From Armigeres subalbatus (taxonomy: Eukaryota; Arthropoda; Insecta; Diptera; Culicidae): a stretch of 64,000 bases of DNA. The position numbers and the translations under genes are program-made. How positions within the stretch are numbered: the stretch's first letter is position 1; the number at the start of each line of letters is the position of its first letter. Under the pieces are notes generated by a model. It ran no database searches. It was not told where the DNA came from and saw nothing but the letters and a program-made list of their open reading frames with translations. The stretch is taken from NCBI RefSeq assembly GCF_024139115.2, contig NC_085140.1, forward strand, positions 336,661,099-336,725,098, given 5' to 3'. Of this stretch, positions 24,605 through 36,209 are shown in pieces.

Positions 24605-25485
24605 ACCACCATTACGTTGCAACCCCCTGGTGGTCAGGTGTCGAGAGCGCGGTTCCCGTACGTCGCAAATTATCGTACGCTGAACCGAACCCGAACCGAG
24701 AATTAGTAGCTTTCTTTTAGTCCTCGCCCGGTGAATCGGAAAAGTTCGTGAAGCCGGATCGTAAGGGAAAGTGGGCTACTAGTTTGAGGAACGGTCATTC
24801 CGGACGCTCTCGACGGTTTCAAAGCGGAAGCCTTCCGTCCAGCCTCCCTCCGCACCTTTAGTTCGGCCATTTTGACACAAGCTCAAGCCGCCATCGAGTG
24901 GAGCTTCGAACGCCCACTGGCAGGCCGCTGGTACCACGACGCCATCGCGACAACTGCGTCACCAGCACCGCCGGAAGAACCTTCGTCTTCGGCACACCGC
25001 CGGAAGAACCTTCGTCTTCGGCACGCCGCCGGAAGAACCTCTGCCTTCGGCACACCGCCGGAAAACCTTCGTCTTCGGCGTCCCGCCGGAAAACATCGTC
25101 TTCGGCACCCTGCCGGAAAGCCCTCCGTCTTCGGCACCCGCCGGAACCCGTCATCGCTACCAAAAATCCTGCGCAGGTACGTGGAAACTTGTATAATCAT
25201 GGCCATGAATTAGTTTCCCCCTAGCTAGTACTTAAATCCCGTCCAACCCGAATGAAGTCGTAATAATAAATTTGTTGAATTTGAAGCTCTGAGAGTCAAT
25301 TGATTTTGTTTCGGCAGTTCCGTGAGAACCTGCTGTTCTCTTTTACGTTTCCGTTATTTCGTTGGTAGATTGCATCTCAGACTTCGATTCCTCTTTTGAT
25401 TTTGCGTTTATTGTTGAGCGAGCTTAAGTGATTACAAGGGTAATCAGGGCAAGGGATTTTAGGGTGGTTTTCCAGGTAACAGCGG
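24605..25485 (+). mobile_element. Possible solo LTR with internal GC-rich minisatellite
   Basis: The stretch from GTTGCAACCCCCTGGTGG to CCAGGTAACA is GC-rich against its flanks and ends in a TG...CA-like pair. It has an AATAAA in TAATAATAAATTTG near 25262, as in an LTR R region. No flanking duplication or primer-binding site is proven. BEL/Pao is one possibility. Confidence 0.3.
24966..25147. repeat. GC-rich 27-31-bp minisatellite, about 6.5 units
   Basis: Units read CACACCGCCGGAAGAACC followed by TTCGTCTTCGG, with small deletions shortening later units. Both strands stay open, giving FGTPPEE-type peptides on plus and EGFPAGCRRR-type on minus. Confidence 0.9.
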
Positions 25486-25511
25486 GTGATTTTGAAAATT
25501 CAGCCAGCAAC

Positions 25512-25598
25512 CGTTCGAAGATTTCCCCTGAGGAATTGTCTCAAAAATAGTCGGGCAAGTCAACAGACTGGTGGTCTCTCGTACGCGAGAGTGGCGCT
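25512..25598. repeat. Second copy of block B
   Basis: It matches 24080-24163 (CAAGTCAACAGACTGGTGG, TCTCTCGTACGCGAGAGTGG), in the same orientation. The palindrome TCTCGTACGCGAGA sits inside both. Confidence 0.85.
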
Positions 25599-26823
25599 AA
25601 AGCCACCAAAGTTTAAATAATTCCCTCAGACGATTTGCGAACGGTTACAAGTGGACGAATTGTTTGAATAAAACTCCAACTTGTTCCAAATATTTAACGA
25701 TTCTAGTATTGTCGTGGTCATGCTTCACTTCAGCACATTTATCAGTGACTTTGATGGAATCTGATGGTGGACAAGCTGTTTCCTTGGTTAATGAAATATT
25801 ATCAAATGAGAGGGATATGTCAGCCTTGTTCTGTAAATGATGTATTTTAGACATCTGCAGAGCTGGTAGCGATCAATGCTGCTCAAAGTAGTGACTTTAG
25901 CGACCAACGATGTCGAAAAAAGAGACCAGATAGTGACTTTCATTTGCAGAAAAATTAAAGATCTCAAAACTCATGTATGATTTGAATCATGGTAAAATCT
26001 TTCTAATCATCCAAATAACTCATCGAAGGGATAATGCATGAAGAACTCAAGCTCCTTTAAAATTGCACACGAGTTTACTCGCGCGTAAAAACTTGATGAA
26101 CAGGGTGTCGAATCAAATTTAAGAATAAAATTCCATGACTTTCCATACCATTCCTCTAAAAATTCCAGGTATGAGGAATGTTTTTTTTCAATTCCTAGAA
26201 GCGTATGAAAATCTCTACATGTGTGAACTCTTGAAGTTCATATAAGTTCCTGAGCTACTGGAAGCCGAATCACTTCTAGAAACAGAACATTAAGTATCTG
26301 TACAATATCGTAGGTAATTCTGGTCGTTCACAAAGTTTCAAGTATATGCGCCGAACTTCTGAAAGATTTTTACATCTTTCCAAAATTGGCTCCAAATAAT
26401 GTTATAAGTTTTCTGGTGCCTTCATCCACCATTGGGAATTCTCACGGACTCCCTGGAGTCGCAATAGACCTCCAAGACTATTGACGGCCTACTTCAAATC
26501 GTTGAAGTTTTCATTATCTTTCTGTAAATTTGTGTGAAATCTTTTGACACGACTTCTGAACACTTTCCAAACAGTCGTGGAAGCTTCTAGACATCCTTCT
26601 AATGCCGTTAAAAAATCTTACGGATTAGGTATTTTCATGAACATCGAGAAACCTCCACTGGCTCTCAAGTATAGAGTGGAGTTTATGGACTTCTAAAAAT
26701 AGTTACGGACCAATACCTACAATCTCACACAAATCTATGCATCACTTACAGTAAGCCCAACAAAACATTCTTACCACTGAAATACTTTAAATATTTTGAT
26801 CTGAATCGTAGGTCGTGAAGTAA

Positions 26824-26988
26824 AGGTTCCCCAAACACACGCATTGCGACAGTGGCGACGCTATTGTATCGGTTTGCGACAGCGATTCTGTCGCCGTTAA
26901 GAAAGAAGCGTAAATAAAACATTGCCTGCAGCGACCCAACGATAGAATCACCGTCGCGGCGATGAAATCGCTTAGGTCTGGGGACCCT
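26824..26988. mobile_element. PIF/Harbinger-like MITE
   Basis: AGGTTCCCCAAAC at the left is mirrored by GTCTGGGGACCCT at the right, with TAA on both sides (26821-26823 and 26989-26991). 165 bp, GC-richer than its surroundings; the 3-bp TWA duplication is typical of Harbinger. A minus-strand reading frame across it is a chance product. Confidence 0.65.
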
Positions 26989-27574
26989 TAATGGTCCCAT
27001 ATTAGGTCGCGTTTATGAAGAAGTGACATAACTAATTTCAAATGCTAAGAGGAGCTAAACCTACTCCATTTATTTTATCGATTTTAGTTGTTTTTCAAAA
27101 ATGGTCTTGGAGTTTCAGTATTGTTTTATTTATAGAAAGTCAGACAACTGCAACAAGCAATTAAACTTAATAAGGAACATCTAATAGTTTTTTTGAAGAA
27201 CTTTTGGAAAAAATGTTTCAAGATTCCTTGGTATATTCTTTATATGAATCCCTTCACGAAGACATTCAATTTAAATTTGAGTAAACACGATACAATCTAC
27301 CAAGTTTTTGGAGCGGAGTTTTTGAAAAAATCTACTGAACATCCATCAAAGAACTGATTTCCTGATAAAGTTGTTTTATAAACATCAAAAGCAGCGAATG
27401 TGAAACTGAACATTACCATTGACATTATCTACCTCGTGGGTCCGAGCATTATGGAGTATCGAGTAACGTTTAATTAAGACCATCGCCACCTATGAACATG
27501 AGGTAGACCATATGTTGCTTTTATCCACTATCATTCTCTCTATATGACTATTAATTTGACCACCTAAGGACGTG

Positions 27575-28090
27575 AGGATCGACCAATGACTTTATAAGCA
27601 CATCATCAAATGGAAGTTCACGATTTTTTAAAACATTACCTATAGAATCTGGTTTGGAGATGATGCCGGTGCTATTGAGTGCCGTCACGGGTTCACAAAG
27701 ATAATATTCGGCGTTTTCCTTTAAAAAGCTTCCAAATATCTAGTGTTTGGTTGAAGGTTGAACATGTTTGGTGATTGTTTGTTGAACGGTTGTGAACAAT
27801 GGCCTATTTCAGCCATTTGATTCAGTTTCGACTGCTTTCACTAGATATTCAGACATTTTCATCAAAAGGTAATGTGATATATTAGGTTTTTCATTAGAGT
27901 TGGTTACTAGTCAGCAATTTAAATTTATCAAGATAGATCGCATTAAATGAAATTTTCCTATATCATAAGTACATCAACATAATTTTATAAGGAATGACTC
28001 TCGCGATTGATGATTAAGTATTTGAACAAACTTTCAGAACTTCCTTTGTTTGATGGGAACATGAATCAAATGCTACTAATAAGGGAACTG
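27575..28090. repeat. Unclassified repeat X, copy 1
   Basis: Shares a series of blocks with 36210-36650 in the same orientation: AAGCACATCATCAAATTGAA-like, ATAGTATTCGGGGTTTTC-like, TTGAACGGTT, GCTTTCACTA, TTTTCATTAGAGTT, GCGATTGATGATTAA and GATGGGAACATGA. Confidence 0.6.
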
Positions 28091-28506
28091 CAAAAAAGAA
28101 ACCAACTCGATTACCATGGGGAACATGAAAAGGGCCCGGAGTAGGCTTTTAGTCTAGAGATTGCCAACGGCCACAAAAAAAATCTAGCTTGATAGTGGAG
28201 GTGGATATCGACTGTGACAGCCTCGAAGTATTGTTTATGGCTATGAAGTCTGATGAACAGTTAAAACGCTATATTAATTCTTATCCGACGTTTCAGTACG
28301 TTGATTGTCCTTAGTTTAGTATATTGCTCGAATTAAAAATAAATCAATATTGGGCTTTGTGATTTTTTCCCTGATCTCAATCAAAATTCCCTGACTTTCC
28401 CTGAAATTCCAGGTTAAAAATGAAATTCCCTGACTTTCCATGTTTTTCCAGGTAGTAGACACCCTTATTGTAGAACAAGTGGTCAAAATTTGCTTTTATG
28501 TGAAGT

Positions 28507-28921
28507 TAACTAGCAGACCCGACGAACTTTGTATCGCCTAGAATTTATTTTTTATCTGAGTAGATCTCGAGTTATGCAGAAATTTCTGTTTCGTTTGTAT
28601 GGGAGCCCACCATTCCAGAAGGGGGAGGGTTTACGAACTACCACAAAAACAAATTTTCGCTTCCAAAACCTCCGCATGTCAGATTTGATTCCATTTGCTT
28701 GAATAATTCTCGAGTTATATAAGTAATTAGTTTTTCATTTGTATGGCAGTCCTCCTTTCCAAAGCGGGGAGCGGTCTCAAACCATCTTAAGGACCTACCC
28801 CGGCCCCAAAAACCTCTTCATACAAATTTTCTCGCCGTTCGGTTCAGTAGTTTCCGAGTCTATAAGGTTCAGACAGACAGAAATTCATTTTTATGTATAT
28901 AGAAGAAGAAGAAGAAGATTA
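28507..28921 (+). mobile_element. 3' tail of a non-LTR retrotransposon
   Basis: GCAGACCCGACGAACTTTG, three rounds of a CTCGAGTTAT..GTATGGGAG block, then TTCAGTAGTTTCCGAGTC, CAGACAGACAGAAATTC and a (GAA)n tail ending near 28919. This layout is common in arthropod LINE 3' ends. No reading frame is left. Confidence 0.55.
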
Positions 28922-28956
28922 CTAGGCAGTGAGTCACACGACTCGTTACACAGAAT

Positions 28957-29153
28957 TGTTGGAATACCAGATAGTGTGGGATACCTCGGTGTAGATGGAA
29001 GATAGCTAGGAAGCAGGCGCCGGTTAGTTGTAGTTGCTCTTGGTTTGATTATGGAAGATTGTTATTGATATATTGTACATACCCTAAAGAGGGCTGAAGC
29101 TGCTGGCAAAATTACTAGCCTGCCGTGGAGTAGAGGGAACTTCAGTATCTACA
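28957..29153 (+). mobile_element. Short LTR (copia-like), apparently solo
   Basis: TGTTGGAATACCAGATAGTG...CAGTATCTACA gives a TG...CA segment of 197 bp. The same start occurs at 58923 right after a purine tract, which supports calling it an LTR. No 5-bp duplication is seen here. Confidence 0.5.
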
Positions 29154-30066
29154 GTTTTTGTGTCTTGTTTGTGTTCAAAAAGAATTTTGTTTTTAATCTA
29201 AACAATAATTTTGCAACAAGTTCTACACTATTATGTTGAACAATGTTTCGTATGACTTTGAACTTTTTCCTACAGCTCCCTACAGGCGAAAATGGCTTTT
29301 AATGGTTGAAAATCATTTTAATAATTGCTAGATATCGAATTATTTCGACTCACAAAGCTTATACATCAAAAATAGATCCCTCTGTTGGTTTTAAAACTTT
29401 AAAAAATAGAAAAAAATATTGCCATTTAGAAAATAAGACTGTTAAGATTTGAGGCTTTAAGCTTTTGAAGCTTTTCTAAAACAAAATCATGGGTTTCTGA
29501 TTCGTAATCAAAGAATTTTAAGTAAACAATAATTTCTAAATGAGACTGGAATATGTTAAATTTGTATCGGGAAAACACCAACACCAAGTTCAACTAATTA
29601 TGGGATTAAATAGTTTTTTTTTTCATTTTTTTAGAAAATCGGCAAAGTCTGCAGTTAGGTTTTGGAACATATTTGGATTCTCGATTGAATTTTGCTTTCA
29701 CAGTATAAACATTCATGCATAGTTACATAGAATCCGTTTATTGAATTATTGTTGAAAAGCTAATAACCGAGTTAAAAGGCTGGCCAAGTTTAAGTGGGAA
29801 TTTGAAGGCAAGAAGAAGTTAAGAGCGGCTTTCGGGCTATTAAGTCTTAGGAGTTCATTTTTTATACATCCATCAGTTTAATATAAATAAACTTTATCGA
29901 CGAGTACACAAAGCGTTTTATTATTTAAAAATTCTTTCCCATGTTAGGATGATGTACCTCACGAAACTTGGATATATTATCCTATCTTTCATGTTGATCA
30001 AAATAGTTGAAAATAGTGACTTTTTACAAGAAAAGGTAACTTTACTAACTTGAGCTCGAAAATTGT

Positions 30067-30800
30067 ACTGTAACGAAACTAAATTCATATTAAACTAAAT
30101 TGAGGAAACTGAATCTAATATTAATTAAAACTAAATTGCACACCAAAGATAATTGAAAATACTGCAAATAATTAAAAAGCAACATGAACTAGGCACATAA
30201 CTTCACATACTGTTGTTAATTATAATATGAATTTCACGGTCTACTACCTATGTATTGATTAAGTGGGTAACATTCCGTCAAACGCATGCATAATTCGGAA
30301 AATCTATTCCAGATAAAACTCAAGTGGGAAGTGGATGGAGTGAGAAAATTAATCGATTTTTCTATACATTTATAAATATTTATTAATAGTTAGGGATTTT
30401 CTTAGTTGTTTTTTTAGTAATCAGCCCTTTCGGCTCTGAAAGCACTATAAATTATTTACCGGGAAACGAAAACTTAAAGATGAAATGAAAATAAATCTTG
30501 TACATAAATAGACAATAAACCATTAAAAAAATAATCAAATTTTGGGTTAGAAAACCCGTAGTCTTTAAATAAAACGATAAAAAGTTATAATATATTAATA
30601 TAATCAAGATTTGTATGGCTCTCCGAACCACAGTTGTCCGTTGAGTCTTAAGTTCAAAAATCTTGTTTTCCGCTGCTCCAGTCCGCCTTTCCACCACATA
30701 AAACCACCAATAATGAATTATCTCCAAGACCACGAATAACTATTAAAAACAACCCTGAGGACCAGGGAGAATAAAAAAAGACTTTCAGTGCCCACCCCGG
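30067..30800. other. No recognised gene
   Basis: AT-rich sequence with ACTAAATTGAA-type motifs and a 93-codon minus-strand chance frame rich in F, I and Y. Nothing identifiable. Confidence 0.4.
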
Positions 30801-30959
30801 AAATTGCCATGGCTTTAGACCAGCAGCTTGGAGCTTTACTGGTTCTCGTCTAGGACCTGGATTCGACTCCCTGAGTCTCTACCGGTTTCAGAACGCAGTA
30901 CTTTCCGCTCAAACACTCCGAGAATTCGATAGTCTGCATCTTTAAGCGTTCATGCTTCA

Positions 30960-32180
30960 TGGCTGTATAGGACGACTGGACGAATCAACGATGTGCACAG
31001 AGCTAGTTTTATTCGTATTTGTAAGTTGCGAGACTTTAGCTGGCTGCGCAAACCGTTGAAAGCAGCTGCAACACGTCTTTTTACCCTGCGACTAACATCA
31101 TTATCAAATGAAACGAGTGTTCCGTTCCAAGATATATGAATTCGTCGACCACCTCACTTCGCATCCCATCCATATCCACCTCGGGACCAACACCGTATGG
31201 ACTGCCCCGTTCTCTGCCAACCACCAGGTTTTTAGTTTTAACAGCGTTTATGATCAACCCTTTTCTTTTAGTATCCCGTTTAAAAGGCACGAAAGCCTCT
31301 TCAACTGCTCTGCGATCTACACCAATGATTTCGATGCCATCCGCAAAACAAAGGAGCATGTAAGATTTGTTGACGATGGTTCCGTTTTTTGCAGATTATA
31401 AAGCGCATCGCCCTGCTTCAACCCATCTAAAGTTACGAACGAATCGGATGTCTCACCAGATATTCAGAGGCTCTTTGTCGCACGAATCAGCTTTACAAGC
31501 TTTAAGGGAAAGCCATGTTCTAGCATTATATGCCACAGCTCGTTCTGTTTCATTGAGTCGTACGCCAGTTTAAAGTCCACAGAAAGATGTTAAGTCCGCA
31601 AGTTGTATTCCCGTAATGTGTCCACAATTTGTCGCAAAGTGAACTTTTGGTCCGTTGTTGATCGTCCCTCTTGAAAACCGCTTTGGTATTTGCCGACAAA
31701 GGTCTCCGCAAACGGACGCAGTCTGCTAAACAGAATTCGAAAGAGTATTTTGTAGGCGGTATTGAGGATTGTTATACCTCGTATGTTAGCCCAATCGAGT
31801 CTGTGCCCTTTCTTGTAGATAAGAGCAACGCGAAGACATTCCTTTTCCCTCCAAAATCGTTTCAATCACTTTGTGGATTTTTTCGTTCAGCCGGTCATTC
31901 TCATAGTTTAAATGCTCGGCCGGAGTTCAATTATGTCCTTCCCAGCGGCTTTTACCGTTTTTTAGCTTTCGGACAGACCTTTGACGTTGGTGCCTACACT
32001 GCTCGTCCGTCGTCCTCGATTTTGATTCTATTTGTGTCCTATCTGTCGGATTGTCCACTGAACAATAACTCAAAGTGCTCTTTCCACCTAACAGCCACCC
32101 CTGCTCAACAGATTTCCGGAGCTGTCATTGGCCATGACTGGTGCCGGTGCGCTTCCCGAGCAAAGTCGGTTAACAAAATG
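30960..32180 (-). mobile_element. RTE-like (JAM-type) LINE, RT region, frameshifted
   Basis: The minus strand reads, in shifting frames, IEDDGRAV, then ALIYKKGHRLDWANIRGITI, LNTAYKILFRILFSRLRPFA, ETFVGKYQSGFQEGRSTTDQ and FTLRQIVDTLREYNL. Further on come FADGIEIIG (normally ADD), VDEFIYLGTE and a broken end near 30960. These are RTE-clade RT signatures, and JAM1-type RTE elements are known from Aedes. The GREERGSPYG region and a missing block between motifs show decay. Confidence 0.85.
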
Positions 32181-33780
32181 GTAGTAAATTGATATTAAGC
32201 TTTGCTGTTGAGATTAAATTGAAAACAAAATATAATGTCAATTATTATTTAATAAAAATTGAAATCAAAACATGTTTTCAATGTACATTCATCATAACGA
32301 TGACTTCATAATTAGTTATCAATGTGCTTTAGTTTATGAAGATTAAAAGCAATTTGCAAACAAGATACGATGTTGATATTTTGTTATTAATGCTTATAAG
32401 GAATATCTAACCGAATAAACGTTTTGATATCAATTTAAGAATCTCATGATTATAAACTAAGTCATCATGTTGATTTCATTCACAGCAAAATTTCTTTTCA
32501 GTTTGATTCCACAGTGTGAAAATATGCTCTCAATTCTGCTGTGTTAACCAGATGGTTCTTATTCATTCTTCTCCAATTTAACCGGGGTTTCAATGCTACC
32601 CACAACAAAACATGTCCAAAAAAGTCAAATTTGCATAGTTGTCAACATTTTTTATCGACGAAATCAAGCTGATTTTTTAGTTAGTAATAAGGTTAGCTGT
32701 TTATTGGAATACTAATATTGATATAATATAAACTAGGGTCAAAGTTATAGGCCAAAAGCAAAAGGGTGCTCATACTCGAACCTCTTCCCTCACTAAAATG
32801 TTTCAAGGTAATCTACCGAATGGTAAAGAACTCAGTAAAGTTTCGACAAGATTTGATGATATTTCAATTCATTAGATTTTTTAAGTTTCACATGGAAAAT
32901 GCAATATAAAACTTTCATGGTTATTAGGTATCCTACGCAGTGTGAGACAGCTATGCAGTCTCGGCAAGTACGGCCAGCGCTAATGTAAGAATAACGAGTC
33001 TTTTATGGTTTTATGGAAGAAACGTGTCTACTTTAATTGGTTGATGTACCTATTTTTGTATCCATTGATGAACACAGCGCCCTGCAGTAAATCTTCTGTG
33101 CATATTAAAAATTGTTTTTGTTTCAAGAGCCTCTGACCACATATTGAGATTAATTTAGAACAAAGAGTGAATGCATCGCAAGATCTCAAATGTAGGGTAA
33201 GACGGTATCAGGGTGGCCACTGAAAAACTATATTCGAATTCCCGATTTATCCCGGTTTTCACGATAAATTTTGTCAAATTTTCTCGATTTTTATTCAACT
33301 TTTTCGCTTCGTGGCCATGCAGTGTTATTATCAACCGCCATTTCATCAATATGGTAATACAACGTTAGCACTCACCTGTACAGATTTTTTTTTTTCCTTT
33401 TCGTTCATTTAGCCACTTCTCTAAACCTCTCTAAATATCGACAGCGAGAGAAATCTCGCTTTTTGGATTGTATCGAAAGTGGGGCTGTTCAACTAGCCCC
33501 CACAACAATAGAGAGCAATCCCATTGATGGTGCGCCCCTTGTCAATAGGAAATCAATCCTTCCTTGAGAAAACAGATCAGTAATACTGTTATTTGGCCAT
33601 GCATCGGAGCCTTAGCCACATTCTTGTCTTCTTTCTAGAATATCAACAGTAAAGGGTTTGTAGCCGGGATTTAGGTCTATCTACAAAACCACTTATAGCT
33701 AAACAAAATTGTTATGTAACAAAAATTTCCGTGTGTTCCTCTCGCCCTCCCCTTGGATATGTTACCTTGCCGCGGTGGGT
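32180..33780. other. No recognised gene
   Basis: AT-rich spacer. One lone element end, AGGGTAAGACGGTA at 33194, matches inverted sequence near 47684 but cannot be paired locally. No exon or structural RNA was recognised. Confidence 0.4.
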
Positions 33781-33784
33781 GGGC

Positions 33785-34065
33785 TCACGCCATTAGCACT
33801 GATATGGCAATAAAGACATATCCTGTCGTGATGGTATCACTTGGTTGACTATTTTTGTTTAATGCCGCGTCATAATCTGGCATTGACGCACTGATCTTAC
33901 GGATGCGATCCAACGGACGTCGAGTCTTGGAGCCTTGAATGGTAGTGCAGTCAGGCAGATCTAATTCCTCAGTGGTAATGGTGGTAGATCTCTTCTTTTC
34001 TGCAATACTTTTCTGAAGCGTTGCCTGATTATGATGGGTTGTAGCCGCGCTTAATTCTAGCTAGA
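33785..34065 (-). pseudogene. C-terminal coding fragment followed by a purine tract; likely LTR-retroelement remnant
   Basis: An open minus-strand frame without a start codon runs about 90 codons to a TGA at 33785: NQATLQKSIAEKKRSTTITT, then EELDLPDCTTIQGSKTRRPL, then ISASMPDYDAALNK, ending ITTGYVFIAISVLMA. It has normal protein composition. About 20-40 bases past the stop comes AAGGGGAGGGCGAGAGGAA, a good polypurine tract, then GAGGAACACACGGAAATT, which recurs near 36905-36940. Family unknown (perhaps gag, env or pol end of an LTR element). Confidence 0.4.
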
Positions 34066-34128
34066 TAGGTACTTATTTTTATTGAGTGTGATCAATTTTA
34101 TCGACGGTAATAGGGAATTGACTGATAA

Positions 34129-34501
34129 GAAAATTATTTTGAGCTTTTTAGTGGAATGTTTTCACCTGTCATAAGACGAGTTTATACAATCCCATTGAAT
34201 TCCACCACTTAATTGAATCATTTGTTTCAGAAACTGCATAAGTCCATTTTACACTATTTCGAGAAAACAACAAAAAACTGTTTTTGAACAAATTGGCACC
34301 GAATACGTATTTTTGGACGAGGATTCAGAATATATAAAAATCTCATTTTGGCCAAAATGTTACATATGCAGTTTCTCAAACAAACGGTTCAAGTACGAAA
34401 CACTGAAGACGGCCTTACTGTTGAGGTCGAAATACGTATCTGTCAAGATACAATTAAGTGGTGGAATTCAATGGGATTGTATAAACTCGTCTTATGACAG
34501 G
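34129..34501. repeat. Relative of the 44.7-kb palindrome, with a replaced centre
   Basis: Left arm CACCTGTCATAAGACGAG...CCACCACTTAATTG (34163-34216) and right arm CAATTAAGTGGTGG...CTCGTCTTATGACAGG (34452-34501) match the arms at 44743-44993. The right half also carries CTGAAGACGGCCTTACTG. The left flank (34129-34162, ATTATTTTGAGCTTTTTAGT) matches, inverted, the right flank of the other copy. Confidence 0.75.
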
Positions 34502-34645
34502 AGGAATTGACTGTTGGATTCACTGAGTAGAAGTTTTATCAAAATTAGGAACGTGGCGCCTTTTTATTTTGTTATGGCTCACTTTGAAGAACCATAATTA
34601 AAAATACCACAAATTATAACGATGGTTTGCAAACATCCTTATGAT

Positions 34646-35758
34646 TAGGGTGACCATATTCAATTTTTCCAAAGGAGGACAATTTACCCGAAATGAGCGG
34701 ACAAGGAGGACATTTGGTTGAAAAAGGAGGACATTAAAAATATCAATCGATTTTTAGTTTTTAATATGATTAAGAATATTATATTTGTTATATTTTATTA
34801 CACTAAAGTTTATTGAAAGAAGTTTTTGTAAGTCGAGGCAAATACAATATCTTTTTCTATTTTAATAACACAATAAATTACTTTATTAACTCCAGATGGA
34901 ACGTTCCTGATTCTCATTATAGTTTTGATGGGCCGCTCTCTTATTCGGTTCTATCTAATGTCCTGATTCTCTGGACAAAATTTCAGCCAAATCGGTCAAC
35001 GTTTAGGTGGTGCTAAACTCGTTGGAAGTTTATGTGCAAAAATGTATGTAGAAATTCCCAAAAACAGTGCTTTGCAGTTGGACGACACAATTTACGATGA
35101 AGAACTATGATACTCATTTAGATCTTAAAGAATTCAATACAGAATGTTATGCTGAAAATCGCGAGAAGATTAGAGTATATTAGGCGTTAGCTGTATGCCC
35201 ACACAGTTCTCAATTAAACAAATTCTAAACTGTTTAGATTTAGTCTAAAGAAGCTTAAAACTGTTCAGATTAGTTTTAGGTAACTATTTTATTCTAGGCA
35301 AGGCGGCTGCCCTTTGCCTCACATATTCATGAAGCATACCGTGCAATTCGTTTAAACAGCAATTTGATTGGTATTTGCTCGTAGAAAATTTTGGGAAGCA
35401 TTTGCATTCTTTTTCCTAATCGATTTCTCACAATTCCGATGCTTCTGATATTTTTGACACCTGTATTACTGTAACTCACGCATTTCGATTTCTATATTTA
35501 CTTTTATTATATTCCAAAACTTGGAATGGAACGTATTTCAGAATTAAAACCAAAAACGCAAACGTGTGCAATGTTTCGTTACAGAATGGACTTCTGTTGT
35601 ATTATTGTTTGTTGAACCAGATTTTTTTCAGCAATATTCATGCAACTGTTTTTCCAACATTTTCAAAAAGGAGGACATTTTAGCACAAAAGGAGGACATC
35701 TGGTTTTTGATGAGAAAGGAGGACATGTCCTCCTTTAGGATACCATATGGTCACCCTA
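34646..35758. mobile_element. hAT-type non-autonomous element
   Basis: TAGGGTGACCATAT at the left and its exact inverse ATATGGTCACCCTA at the right, flanked by CTTATGAT on both sides (34638-34645 and 35759-35766). Subterminal AAAGGAGGACA motifs repeat three or four times at each end, as in transposase-binding arrays. 1113 bp without a transposase. Confidence 0.85.
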
Positions 35759-35766
35759 CTTATGAT

Positions 35767-36209
35767 GGCTTCATTCTAGATAATTTTTACTAATAGATAG
35801 GGAATAGGCGTGACGAAGCCGTACTTTGCACCGAAAAGTGAATCTATAGCTCTGACCACGAGCCACACAATTATAGTTGCTTGCTTTTAAGGCTTTAGGA
35901 CAATAAGACAACTTAGGAACCATTTCCTCGTCTTCGCCAAACGCTTTAACTATGTTTTTCGTCTCAGCAAAGCTGACCTTTAGTGATAAACAAATGGAGG
36001 CAATTTACTAACAGCAACATAATCTTCAACTAGCATAGATTTAAACTGCATAACGTAGGAAACATGTAATAACTAAGACAGACAAAATGATAGTAGAATT
36101 GTAAAATGTCTTAGTTATTACTAATTGTAAACATTGTAAGACGATATCACACCGTACTAAACATTTGACATAATTATGACTGAGGATACGAAAAGATTGA
36201 CAATAAACG
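35767..36209. other. No recognised gene
   Basis: AT-rich spacer between the hAT element and repeat X copy 2; the minus-strand 88-codon frame at 36041-36307 shows no family signature. Confidence 0.35.

Larger units (their letters stand above)
26101..28466. mobile_element. TIR element with CAGGGTGTC ends
   Basis: Left CAGGGTGTCGAATC followed by CCATGACTTTCC; right end, reverse-complemented, AAGGGTGTCTAC followed by repeated CCCTGACTTTCC-type motifs. Ends and subterminal motifs resemble insect hAT-like elements. There is no transposase and no clear duplication. The interior includes a repeat shared with 36210-36650. Confidence 0.45.
25858..30066. mobile_element. TAGTGAC-family element, copy 2, interrupted and right-truncated
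   Basis: The left end CAGAGCTGGTAGCGATCAAT and its TAGTGACTTT subterminal block match copies 1 and 3. At the right, AAAATAGTTGAAAATAGTGA at about 30000-30066 matches the right subterminal part of copy 1 and then stops before the terminus. Between them lie other elements (26101-28466, LINE tail, LTR). Confidence 0.5.

Noticed and set aside
24872..25224. Overlapping 100-113-codon frames in several phases
   Set aside because: They arise from a GC-rich tandem repeat without stops in any phase.
28900..28921. Stand-alone (GAA)n microsatellite
   Set aside because: It is the terminal simple repeat of a LINE 3' tail.
33194..33207. Element end AGGGTAAGACGGTA paired with its inverse at 47684
   Set aside because: 14.5 kb apart with unrelated elements between; these are separate fragments, not one element.
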